From contig JAIPIK010000002.1 in the NCBI GenBank assembly GCA_021734745.1, positions 1-64,000 on the forward strand: a DNA stretch of 64,000 bases. The letters are read 5' to 3'. The translations under genes and the position numbers were made by a program. Shown piece by piece: positions 24,583 to 31,960 of the stretch. The DNA comes from Candidatus Altimarinota bacterium. GTDB taxonomy: Bacteria > Patescibacteriota > Minisyncoccia > Phycocordibacterales > UBA5272. Numbering within the stretch: position 1 is the stretch's first letter; each line of letters opens with the position of its first letter. The notes beneath the pieces are model-generated. The model was not told the origin of the DNA and did no database searches. It worked only from the letters and a program-made list of their open reading frames with translations.

Positions 24583-24608
24583 GAAAAACCCCGCCGTGTG
24601 AGGGCGGG
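24583..24608 (-). terminator. Intrinsic terminator of the 55-residue protein gene
   Basis: CCCGCC/GGCGGG (24590-24595 with 24603-24608), followed on the minus strand by GTTTTTC. It lies 7 nt past the stop of the small gene at 24615-24782. Confidence 0.8.
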
Positions 24609-24614
24609 ATGATA

Positions 24615-24782
24615 CTAAAGTATGTAGAGAGTAACTAACACGTCCAATGTTGTAGCGGCGATATAAGCCACCATATACATCTTAAAACTTGCTATGGGTC
24701 GGTTATTCTTTTTATCAAAAAAAATTACCATCGCCAACCCAAGTGCATTTAGTGCACCAAAAACCAGCACCATTTTCTCCAT
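24615..24782 (-). CDS. 55-residue two-helix membrane protein
   Basis: A short reading frame with complete expression signals: TTGACA-N17-TATACT promoter, CGGAG ribosome binding site (24790-24794) 7 nt before the ATG, and a GC-rich terminator after the TAG. The product begins MEKMVLVFGALNALGLAMVI, has a charged turn FFDKKNNRPIASFK and a second hydrophobic segment MYMVAYIAATTLDVLVTLYI. It should be a helical hairpin in the membrane with the basic loop in the cytosol. No family recognised. Its Shine-Dalgarno-type start contrasts with the leaderless FecR gene next door. A small envelope regulator or a toxin-like peptide are both possible. Confidence 0.72.
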   Translation of the reverse strand: MEKMVLVFGALNALGLAMVIFFDKKNNRPIASFKMYMVAYIAATTLDVLVTLYIL

Positions 24783-24818
24783 AAAATATCTCCGAAATTA
24801 GTGGAAAATAACATATAT

Positions 24819-24847
24819 AGTATAACATTATATGCTCTATGTGTCAA
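24819..24847 (-). promoter_or_regulatory. Consensus promoter of the 55-residue protein gene
   Basis: On the minus strand TTGACA (24842-24847) and TATACT (24819-24824) are exactly 17 bases apart, one of the strongest promoter matches in the window. Confidence 0.8.
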
Positions 24848-24854
24848 TAGTTAC

Positions 24855-25062
24855 ATTAGCCCTTAGGAGAATCGATCACCTCGTCTCGTTATATTTATTT
24901 TCGCCCAAGGCGTGTGCCCAGACACGAACTTACTAGTTCGTCTGCTGATTCAAAAACAGGAGACTCATATTGTTCCAGGAACCGAACTTGCAGCTTAGCA
25001 AAGTTGTCCTGGGGGCTAGTTCGCCTATTCAATTCTCCCAAAAGTGACGTAGGCCACTTTCT
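24855..25062. ncRNA. Structured intergenic region, candidate RNA gene
   Basis: About 200 bases without a plausible gene hold several nested hairpins. CGCC-CAA-GGCG is at 24902-24912. CAGAC(AC)GAAC pairs with GTTCGTCTG at 24919-24944. A long arm at 24975-25012 pairs CCAGGA/TCCTGG outside and AACTTGC/GCAAAGTT inside. AAAGTG/CACTTT is at 25041-25060. GGAGAAT (24866-24872) is complementary to ATTCTCC (25032-25038), closing the whole, and TAGCCC (24858-24863) can pair with GGGCTA (25013-25018) as a pseudoknot. On the plus strand the 24975-25012 arm would encode E-L-A-A-stop with the stop codon in the loop, as in tmRNA, but no T-arm or CCA end is visible. Strand and class are open. Confidence 0.45.
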
Positions 25063-25070
25063 TTACTTGC

Positions 25071-25125
25071 CCACAAAATTAAAAAATACTCTTCAGTAAA
25101 CTGAGAGTATTTTTTAATTTTGTGG
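25071..25125. terminator. Long AT-rich palindrome at the 3' end of tRNA-Ala
   Basis: A 21-bp perfect stem (25071-25091 with 25105-25125) is extended by TcCAG/CTGA pairing towards a short loop. Its last two bases overlap the 3' end of tRNA-Ala. Read on the minus strand it ends in a T-rich arm and could terminate and help process the tRNA transcript. Confidence 0.7.
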
Positions 25126-25195
25126 ACCCTAGCGGAATCGAACCGCTCACCTCCGGAGTGCAAAACCGGCGCTCTACCATATGAGCTAAGGGCCC
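25124..25195 (-). tRNA. tRNA-Ala (anticodon TGC)
   Basis: The minus strand folds into a standard 72-nt cloverleaf: acceptor GGGCCCT/AGGGTCC, D-arm GCTC...GAGC, anticodon loop TTTGCAC and T-loop TTCGATT. Pair 3-70 is G-T, the alanine identity element, which confirms the assignment together with the TGC anticodon. The anticodon stem has a mismatch at its top pair (T-T). CCA is not encoded. A 20-base copy of the 5' end occurs again at 25298-25317. Confidence 0.95.
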
Positions 25196-25250
25196 TTATT
25201 TTATTTTTCTAACTATAAACAATTATTAGGTTACTTATCTTATATCGCGC

Positions 25251-25317
25251 CGGTTTTAAAACCGTCGGCATTATTCAATCTCGGCTTTCGCCTCGTGCCA
25301 TATGAGCTAAGGGCCCT
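25251..25317 (-). pseudogene. Partial tRNA-Ala copy with an inserted hairpin
   Basis: The 20 bases at 25298-25317 are identical to 25177-25196, the 5' end and D-arm of tRNA-Ala. Reading on along the minus strand, D-arm similarity stops at the ATATGG position. An unrelated GGC-TTTC-GCC hairpin (25283-25292) follows, then GGTTTTAAAACCG, reminiscent of the anticodon-arm bases of the tRNA. Nothing resembling a T-arm or 3' acceptor strand follows, so it cannot be a working tRNA. It looks like a tandem duplication of the gene's front half later altered by palindrome insertion, or one border of an element that used the tRNA as its target. Confidence 0.65.
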
Positions 25318-25599
25318 ATTATTTTTTTGTAACCTCTTTTCTACTTTTATACACAAGCAGTGCAGACTATTCTACCATTTATACGTAACTTAGCAAACAA
25401 AATTATATTTAATAGCAGATAATTTAGGTGGATTTTATACACAAATTACTTGTATAAAAATATACACTCCAACTATTAATTATACCATATTTTTTTCTTA
25501 CGATAAAGATCTATCCTAAAGTTTGGTCAATTTACTAAAAAACTGCATTATGCCCACAAAATAAGGGGATAACTCGAAAAAATTTTATCGTTTTTATAA
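25318..25599. other. Intergenic region upstream of the glucan operon
   Basis: About 280 AT-rich bases with no plausible reading frame or strong hairpin. The only signals are at the right edge, TATAAT (25595-25600) and TATACT (25600-25605), which serve the operon at 25613. Confidence 0.5.
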
Positions 25600-25612
25600 T
25601 ATACTATTAACA

Positions 25613-26881
25613 ATGCCTGCTAAGAAAGTTCTCATGTTTGGATGGGAATACCCACCACATCATAGTGGTGGTTTAGGTGTTGCCTGTAAAGGACTAGCAC
25701 ATGCCTTAATTGATAATGAAGTCCACGTTTGTTTTGTATTACCAAAAACAGTCAGTCTAACAGACGAAAAAAGAGTTAACATTAAGTTCGCAGATGCTTA
25801 TTCTAAACTCCCTATTGAAAATATTAGTGTCCACTTAGAAGAATTATCTCGAGAACTACAAAATCCATACATAACCTCTGTTGAATATGAAAGGAAGCTT
25901 GCTACATTTATTAAATACGGTGGAAAAATAATTCCAAGAACGTTATTTGAACAAGTCGACCATTACGGAACAATGACAAAAGAAATGTTCGCTAATGGTA
26001 TGGAAGATTTTGATGTTATTCATGCTCACGACTGGTTATGTTACTCTGCTGGAATCGCAGCAAAAGAAATATCAGGAAAGCCATTAATTGTTCATGTCCA
26101 CGCAACAGAATTCGACAGATGTGGAGGTAATTCAGTAAATCAACAAGTATATGACCGAGAACGTCGTGGTATGCATGTAGCAGATCATGTTATTGCTGTT
26201 AGTGAGTTAACTAGAAAAATTATTATCGATAAATATGGTGTTGATCCAACAAAAGTAACCGTAGTTCATAATGGTAACTCCGATGCAGATAAAAACCCAA
26301 AATCAAGATTCAAAGACTTGTATAAATTAAGAGAAGCTGGAAAGAAAGTCGTCCTCTTTGCTGGGCGCATCACTATTCAAAAAGGAGTTGACTACTTTGT
26401 GCAAGCTGCTAAAAAAGTTCTTGAGTATGAGAAAAACGTTCAATTCATTGTTGCGGGGTCTGGTGATATGGAGGAGCAGGTAAAAGGATTAGCCTCTCAT
26501 CTTGGTATACGTGATAATTTTTTGTTCACAGGATATTACAAACTAGATGAGCAATCCGATTTATTTGCTGCTGCTGATGTCGTTGTAATGCCGTCAGTGT
26601 CTGAACCTTTTGGCATTATCCCTTTAGAATCTATGAGTAATGGTACTCCGGTTATTATGTCCAAACAATCTGGAGTTTCAGAAGTCGTAACACATGCATT
26701 AAAAATTGACTTCTGGGATACGGATGAAATGGCAAATAAAATACTAGCAATTATTCATCACCCAGTCCTCAAACAAACACTTAGCCAGGAAGGACTCCGG
26801 CAAGTAAAAGATATTACTTGGGATAAGGCGGCTAAAAAAACTTCATCTATATATACAAATTTTTATTCAAAAACTAAATAA
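25613..26881 (+). CDS. glgA: Glycogen/starch synthase-like glycosyltransferase
   Basis: A 422-residue GT-B enzyme expected to extend an alpha-1,4-glucan from a nucleotide-glucose donor. The N-terminal MFGWEYPPHHSGGLGVACKG is the glucan-synthase type ('E..P....GGLg') loop. HAHDWLCYSAGIAAK follows, and the C-terminal domain has LFAGRITIQKGVDYFVQAA and the signature MPSVSEPFGIIPLESMSNGTP. It is shorter than classical GlgA and closer to archaeal-type or GT4-like synthases, so the donor (ADP- or UDP-glucose) is open. It is the first gene of a tight operon with GH57, GH15, a sugar isomerase and a ROK kinase. TATACT (25600-25605) is 7 nt before the ATG: leaderless start. Confidence 0.8.
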   Translation: MPAKKVLMFGWEYPPHHSGGLGVACKGLAHALIDNEVHVCFVLPKTVSLTDEKRVNIKFADAYSKLPIENISVHLEELSRELQNPYITSVEYERKLATFIKYGGKIIPRTLFEQVDHYGTMTKEMFANGMEDFDVIHAHDWLCYSAGIAAKEISGKPLIVHVHATEFDRCGGNSVNQQVYDRERRGMHVADHVIAVSELTRKIIIDKYGVDPTKVTVVHNGNSDADKNPKSRFKDLYKLREAGKKVVLFAGRITIQKGVDYFVQAAKKVLEYEKNVQFIVAGSGDMEEQVKGLASHLGIRDNFLFTGYYKLDEQSDLFAAADVVVMPSVSEPFGIIPLESMSNGTPVIMSKQSGVSEVVTHALKIDFWDTDEMANKILAIIHHPVLKQTLSQEGLRQVKDITWDKAAKKTSSIYTNFYSKTK

Positions 26882-26888
26882 CAAAACC

Positions 26889-28085
26889 ATGCCAACAATT
26901 GCTCTATACTTAAAAACACATCAACCATTTCGAATCAAACACTACCGTGCTTTTGATGTCGGACATGATCATGAATACTTCAATGATAAAGGTGAAGGGA
27001 AAACAAATAACGTAAAAATTTTAAAGAAGATTTGTGAAAAGTCTTATAAACCAACAAATAAAGTTCTACTAGAACTTCTCAAAAAACACCCTGAATTCAC
27101 GTTTAGCATTTCATTATCTGGAGTACTTCTAGAACAACTTGAAGAACATGCTCCAGCAACACTTGAAACATTTAAAAAGCTGGTAGCAACTGGCCGTGTA
27201 GAAGTTTTAGGTGAAACATATTATCACTCTCTTGCTTTTTATTATTCAATTTCTGAGTTCGAGGCACAGGTAAAGATGCAAAATAAAACACTTAAAAGAA
27301 TATTCGGCATTACTCCAAAAGTATTTTCGAACACCGAACTCGCCTATCGTAATGATTTGGCTTTATGGGCAGAGAATAATGGTTATAAGGGAATTATTGC
27401 GGAAGGATGGGACCCAATACTCGGATGGAGAACGTCTAATTTCGTCTATGAACCAACCGGTACAAAAAAAATAAAGCTACTTCTTAAGAACTACAGACTG
27501 TCAGATGATATTGCCTTTCGCTTTAGTAACAAAAGTTGGAGTGAATGGCCATTAACTGCTGATAAATTCGCTAGCTGGGTACATGATGTTAATGGAAATG
27601 GTGAGACAGTGAACCTTTTCATGGATTATGAAACATTTGGGGAACATCAGTGGGAAGATACAGGAATATTTGATTTCTTGCGTCATATGCCAAAAGAAAT
27701 TCTTAAGAATAAGGATAACGGTTTCAAAACATTATCAGAGACTTGCAAGGCATATGATGCTAAGGATGTTGTAGATATGCCACACATCGTTACTTGGGCA
27801 GATAGTGAACGAGATTTATCGGCATGGACTGGTAACAGTATGCAGCAGTCATCATTATCTGAACTATATCGAATTGAGTCAAAAGTTATAGCTACAAAAG
27901 ATGCAAAGCTTATTGATGACTGGAGAAAACTTCAAACATCTGATCATGTTTATTATATGTGCACTAAGTGGTTTTCTGATGGCGATGTACATAAGTATTT
28001 TTCTCCATATGAATCCCCTTATGATGCCTTCATTGCCTTTACTAATGCATTAAGTGATATTAAACATAGGGCAAAAATAGATTAA
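26889..28085 (+). CDS. GH57 alpha-amylase/glucanotransferase
   Basis: A 398-residue GH57 protein acting on alpha-glucans in the cytosol (no signal peptide). Its motifs are the start MPTIALYLKTHQPF (family region 1 'H.HQP'), GETYYHSLA, the nucleophile motif PKVFSNTELAYRND, LFMDYETFGEHQWE with the acid/base aspartate, and WADSERDLSAW as region 5. The family includes alpha-amylases, 4-alpha-glucanotransferases and branching enzymes. The length and motif set fit the alpha-amylase group, but branching activity cannot be ruled out; in an operon with a synthase it would be useful. It begins 7 nt after the synthase stop, without a ribosome binding site. Confidence 0.85.
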   Translation: MPTIALYLKTHQPFRIKHYRAFDVGHDHEYFNDKGEGKTNNVKILKKICEKSYKPTNKVLLELLKKHPEFTFSISLSGVLLEQLEEHAPATLETFKKLVATGRVEVLGETYYHSLAFYYSISEFEAQVKMQNKTLKRIFGITPKVFSNTELAYRNDLALWAENNGYKGIIAEGWDPILGWRTSNFVYEPTGTKKIKLLLKNYRLSDDIAFRFSNKSWSEWPLTADKFASWVHDVNGNGETVNLFMDYETFGEHQWEDTGIFDFLRHMPKEILKNKDNGFKTLSETCKAYDAKDVVDMPHIVTWADSERDLSAWTGNSMQQSSLSELYRIESKVIATKDAKLIDDWRKLQTSDHVYYMCTKWFSDGDVHKYFSPYESPYDAFIAFTNALSDIKHRAKID

Positions 28086-28099
28086 TCAACTACTAGTCA

Positions 28100-30082
28100 A
28101 TGGCAAAATCACTTATATTAGCTAATGGAAATATACAAGTAGGACTAAATCAAAATGGTTTAGTTAGTGATTTCTTTTTCCCGTATGTTGGATCAAAGAA
28201 CCATGTAAGAGGATTAACTCATAAGATAGGTGTCTGGCAAGATGGTTCATTGTCGTGGCTTGATAGTGGAGATTGGAATATTGAAATTAATCTTTGTAAA
28301 GATACATTCGTTGGTATTATGAAGTGTTTTCACAAAAAAACTAATCTGGAACTCATCTTTAAGAATATTGTATACAATGAGAAAAATATATTTCTTCGCC
28401 AAGTAGAGGTAATTAATCATACGGATAATATTATTGATGTAAAAATATTTTTCCACCAAACTTTTTCTGTATACGATATGCCTCAAGTTGGTACCGCATA
28501 TTATGACCCAATTAGAAATACCCTAATCCATTACGAAGGTAAAACTGTTTTTGTTGTATGTGCAGAATCAAGTGCTATTCCTTTTGATGAATATAGTATT
28601 GGATTGTTCGGAGTAGAAGGATGGGAAGGTTCATATAAAGATGCAGAAGACGGTCATCTTTCAAAAAACCCAATAGAGCACGGTAGAGTTGATTCCACAT
28701 TATCTGTTTCAGTTAATCTTCATAAAAAAGAGCACAAGTTCGTTTATTATTGGGTAACTGTGGGAGAAACAAAGAATGAGGCTTTTGAACTACATGACTA
28801 TGTTAAATACAGAACACCTGCACCTTTTATTGAAAGTACTTCAAAGTTTTGGAAAGCTTGGCTTACTCGTCAAGACTATCTTCAATGTTCTATTACTGAA
28901 GATAGTCAGATGACTTTATTTAAGAAGTCCCTTTTTTACATAAGAGGAAATATCGACAACCGCGGTGCAATTATAGCCTCTGGTGATTCTGATATGTTAC
29001 AACATGGAAGAGATACCTATAGCTACATGTGGCCAAGAGATGGAGCGTTAACTGTTATGGCATTACTTATGGTTGGTGAAGAAAATATATCAAAGCATTT
29101 CTTTAAGTTTTGTAACGATGTAATAGAGCCGGATGGATATCTTATGCACAAATACCGATCGGATAGAGCACTAGGTAGCTCCTGGCATCCTTTTATTAAG
29201 GATGGAAAGCCAATATTACCTATACAAGAAGATGAGACTGCTCTTGTTTTGGTATCTCTTTGGGAATACTACCAAAAAACTAAGGACATCGAATTCATTG
29301 AAGCTCATTACAACGATGTAGTTAAAAAAATGGCAACATTTATGGTAAATTTTATAGACAAATCAACTGGATTACCATTGCCGTCATATGACTTATGGGA
29401 GGAAAAGCATGGAACTTCAACATTTACATCTGCCGCTGTTTACGCCGGGTTAATTGCTGCAAGTAAGTTTGCAAAACTACTTGGAAAAGATGGCGATGAA
29501 GAACTTTTTATCAGTACTGCAAATAGTATAAAAGAGTCTATTCTAAAATACCTATACAACGATGAAATTAAAATGTTTGTAAAAAATATTAATACAGCAA
29601 ACGGGGAAATTATTTATGACAATACAATAGATATGTCTAGTATCTATGCAATATATAATTATGGAATTCTGCCAATTGATGATAAGCGTATTATTGACTC
29701 AATAAAAACAATAGAAGAAAAGTTGCGTCTTAATACAGGTATTGACGGTGTCCCTAGATATGTAAATGACAATTATTTTAGAAGTGTAGAAGACGTGCCT
29801 AATCCGTGGTATATAACAACATTATGGCTAGCTCAATATTATATTCACGCAGCAACAAAGGCAGAGGACTTGGACGTTGTAAAATATTGGCTGAATTGGA
29901 CCGTAACACATTCTCCATTATCTGGAGTACTTTCTGAACAATTACACCCATACACCGGGGAACAGCTATCTGCTAACCCACTTACCTGGAGTCACGCGGA
30001 GTATGTTCGTACTGTTATGTTATATCACTACAGACTTGAGTCATTTGGTATTTGTGAAGTGTATAATAATACTAAAAATTAA
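28100..30082 (+). CDS. GH15 glucoamylase-like glucan hydrolase
   Basis: A 660-residue GH15 enzyme releasing glucose from alpha-glucan ends. An N-terminal beta-sandwich (about 1-260, NGNIQVGLNQNGLVSDFFFPY) precedes the alpha/alpha barrel. Barrel motifs are YMWPRDGALTVMALLM, SYDLWEEKHGTSTFTSAAVY with the general acid, WYITTLWLAQYYIH, and LSEQLHPYTGEQLSANPLTW with the general base. This two-domain layout is that of prokaryotic glucoamylases and glucodextranases. There is no signal peptide, so it acts on internal glucan. It starts 14 nt after the GH57 stop in the same operon. Confidence 0.9.
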   Translation: MAKSLILANGNIQVGLNQNGLVSDFFFPYVGSKNHVRGLTHKIGVWQDGSLSWLDSGDWNIEINLCKDTFVGIMKCFHKKTNLELIFKNIVYNEKNIFLRQVEVINHTDNIIDVKIFFHQTFSVYDMPQVGTAYYDPIRNTLIHYEGKTVFVVCAESSAIPFDEYSIGLFGVEGWEGSYKDAEDGHLSKNPIEHGRVDSTLSVSVNLHKKEHKFVYYWVTVGETKNEAFELHDYVKYRTPAPFIESTSKFWKAWLTRQDYLQCSITEDSQMTLFKKSLFYIRGNIDNRGAIIASGDSDMLQHGRDTYSYMWPRDGALTVMALLMVGEENISKHFFKFCNDVIEPDGYLMHKYRSDRALGSSWHPFIKDGKPILPIQEDETALVLVSLWEYYQKTKDIEFIEAHYNDVVKKMATFMVNFIDKSTGLPLPSYDLWEEKHGTSTFTSAAVYAGLIAASKFAKLLGKDGDEELFISTANSIKESILKYLYNDEIKMFVKNINTANGEIIYDNTIDMSSIYAIYNYGILPIDDKRIIDSIKTIEEKLRLNTGIDGVPRYVNDNYFRSVEDVPNPWYITTLWLAQYYIHAATKAEDLDVVKYWLNWTVTHSPLSGVLSEQLHPYTGEQLSANPLTWSHAEYVRTVMLYHYRLESFGICEVYNNTKN

Positions 30083-30093
30083 TTTAAACCAAT

Positions 30094-31056
30094 ATGGACG
30101 ATATTTTCTACCCACTACACTCATTCAAAGATCAGTTTTTGCTAGAACCTGAAATTATTAATAAAGGTAACTTGATTAAGAAAAATAATATTATTATTTG
30201 TGGAATGGGAGGCTCTGCAATTAGTGTTTCTTTACTTAAAATATTATTCCCTGAACTTCCTATTGCACTACATAATGGCTACGGAGCACCAGATATAATT
30301 GATAAAGATAACACTCTAATTATCCTTAATTCATACTCTGGTAATACAGAAGAAATATTAGACGTTTTAAATGAAGTTTCATCTAGTGGTGTACCAATTG
30401 CTGCAATTTCATGTGGTGGTGAGTTGATTAGGCAGGCTTCCTTATTAAGTGTCCCCCATATAGTACTACCAAGTATTGGCGTAGAGCCGCGATTTGCTAT
30501 TGGACATCAAATACTTTCACTACTAGCATTACTAGATGAAAATGAGAAAATTGATTCACTTAAAAAAGATATTGAATTATGTGACATAACAAACTCTGAA
30601 AAAAATGGAAAGCAGTTAGCGTCTAATTTTACGGGTAAATATCCAATACTTTATGCATCAAAAAATCTTTATCCAGTTGCTTATCTGATAAAAGCAGCAA
30701 TTAATGAAGGTAGTAAAATGCCATGTTTTGTAAATACAATACCAGAAGCAAATCACAATGAAATACAGGCATTTATTTCAAATGAGACCAAAAAAGAATC
30801 TGGTGCATTCATGTTTACTATGTTTATATCTCCAAATGATCATCCTCGTGTCTTAAAAAGGTTTAAAATAATGTCAGAGTTGTACTCTGGTGAAGGTTTT
30901 GATGTAGCTACACTAAGCACTGACCACACTAACCGTACACATGTTTTTGAACTCATACTTATTGGGTATTTTGCGGCAACATATTTTGCCATAGCTCGTA
31001 ATGTTGATAGTTATAAGACACCTTTTATAAAAGAATTTAAGGAGAGAATGCTATAA
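30094..31056 (+). CDS. Bifunctional phosphoglucose/phosphomannose isomerase (SIS family)
   Basis: A 320-residue SIS-domain isomerase interconverting glucose-6-phosphate or mannose-6-phosphate with fructose-6-phosphate. It shows ICGMGGSAISVSLLK at the start of the first SIS domain and LNSYSGNTEEILDVLNE for phosphate binding. AISCGGEL and GVEPRFAIGHQILSLLAL follow, and NTIPEANHNEIQAF holds the catalytic glutamate/histidine of the Pgi/Pmi subfamily. In this operon it would turn the glucose-6-phosphate made by the next gene's kinase into fructose-6-phosphate for glycolysis. It is 11 nt after the GH15 stop. Confidence 0.88.
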   Translation: MDDIFYPLHSFKDQFLLEPEIINKGNLIKKNNIIICGMGGSAISVSLLKILFPELPIALHNGYGAPDIIDKDNTLIILNSYSGNTEEILDVLNEVSSSGVPIAAISCGGELIRQASLLSVPHIVLPSIGVEPRFAIGHQILSLLALLDENEKIDSLKKDIELCDITNSEKNGKQLASNFTGKYPILYASKNLYPVAYLIKAAINEGSKMPCFVNTIPEANHNEIQAFISNETKKESGAFMFTMFISPNDHPRVLKRFKIMSELYSGEGFDVATLSTDHTNRTHVFELILIGYFAATYFAIARNVDSYKTPFIKEFKERML

Positions 31057-31075
31057 TTAATTAATAACAAATTAT

Positions 31076-31873
31076 ATGTATATACTAATAGATATAGGTG
31101 GTACAAATACTAGGGTTGCCAGAACAGATGATAAAGAATCATTTGGTGAACCAGTAATATTTGATACTCCTCAAAACTTCGAAGAGTGGTTTTCAATTAT
31201 AATAAAACACATTGATACTCTTCGTAACGGAGAACAAGTTGAGACTATTGTTGCTGGTATGGCTGGAACTTTTACAACAAATGGAACAATACATAAATCC
31301 CCCCATCTTCCAGAGTGGAAGGATATTAATCTTAAAGAAAAACTTGGAGGATGGTTTAATTGTGAAGCAATACTAGAGAATGATGCTGCGTTAGTTGGGT
31401 TAGGAGAAGCGGTATTCGGTAGTGGAAGTGGGTATGATATTGCAGTCTATATTACAATTAGTACTGGTGTCGGGGGTATTCGTGTAGTCGATGGTAAGAT
31501 AGACAGAAATAAATTTGGTTTTGAAATGGGTCACCAAATCATTAACGCTGATGGTAAAGAGCTTGAATATTATCTTGCTGGAAGTTCTCATGAAAAACGA
31601 TTCAATAAACCATCGAAGGAAATAAAACTCAAGAAATTTTGGAAAGAGGTTAACTACTACGGGGGAATTATGGTCGCAAACACAACTATGTATTGGTCTC
31701 CTGCTATTATTATTCTAGGCGGTCCCGTTGTTAATGACATGGACTTGGATGAAATAACTTCTCACGCTAAAGCATTTACTCCAATGTATGAAACTTTGCC
31801 AATAATTACAAAAAGTTCCCTAAAGTCATTAGGTGGATTATACGGTGGTATGGCATATCTTAAAGGTCTATAG
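31076..31873 (+). CDS. ROK-family sugar kinase (probable glucokinase)
   Basis: A 265-residue kinase. The ATP loop LIDIGGTNTRVARTD opens the protein. GMAGTF, the catalytic aspartate region AILENDAALVGLGEAVFG and the second phosphate loop ITISTGVGGIRVV follow. GHQII gives the sugar-contacting histidine, and IIILGGPVVND the adenosine region. The C-x-C-x2-C zinc motif of many ROK glucokinases is absent, so it belongs to the zinc-free group. It most likely phosphorylates the glucose released by GH15. It is the last gene of the operon, followed by a bidirectional terminator at 31923-31948. Confidence 0.85.
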   Translation: MYILIDIGGTNTRVARTDDKESFGEPVIFDTPQNFEEWFSIIIKHIDTLRNGEQVETIVAGMAGTFTTNGTIHKSPHLPEWKDINLKEKLGGWFNCEAILENDAALVGLGEAVFGSGSGYDIAVYITISTGVGGIRVVDGKIDRNKFGFEMGHQIINADGKELEYYLAGSSHEKRFNKPSKEIKLKKFWKEVNYYGGIMVANTTMYWSPAIIILGGPVVNDMDLDEITSHAKAFTPMYETLPIITKSSLKSLGGLYGGMAYLKGL

Positions 31874-31922
31874 AATTTTAAGAGCTATAAAATCTTAAAA
31901 TACTAAAATCTTTGCATAATTA

Positions 31923-31948
31923 AAAAATAACCCTTTAGGGTTATTTTT
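31923..31948. terminator. Bidirectional terminator
   Basis: AAAAATAACCC/GGGTTATTTTT with loop TTTA, flanked by A-rich and T-rich sequence on both sides. It serves the glucan operon (plus) and the flavoprotein gene (minus). Confidence 0.85.
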
Positions 31949-31960
31949 AAACTGATACTA

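Noticed and set aside
24855-25062. Firm call of tmRNA, RNase P RNA or SRP RNA
   Set aside because: The E-L-A-A-stop hairpin is suggestive, but no T-arm, no G-U acceptor pair, no RNase P core (GAGGAAAGTCC, ACAGAA) and no SRP GGAAG/AGCAGCC tetraloop region are present. Left as a candidate of unknown class.
24914-25099. A 61-codon plus-strand reading frame across the structured intergenic region
   Set aside because: It runs through several hairpins, has no ribosome binding site or -10 box at a fitting distance, and its composition (many Ser/Arg/Cys) looks non-coding. A folded RNA explains the region better.
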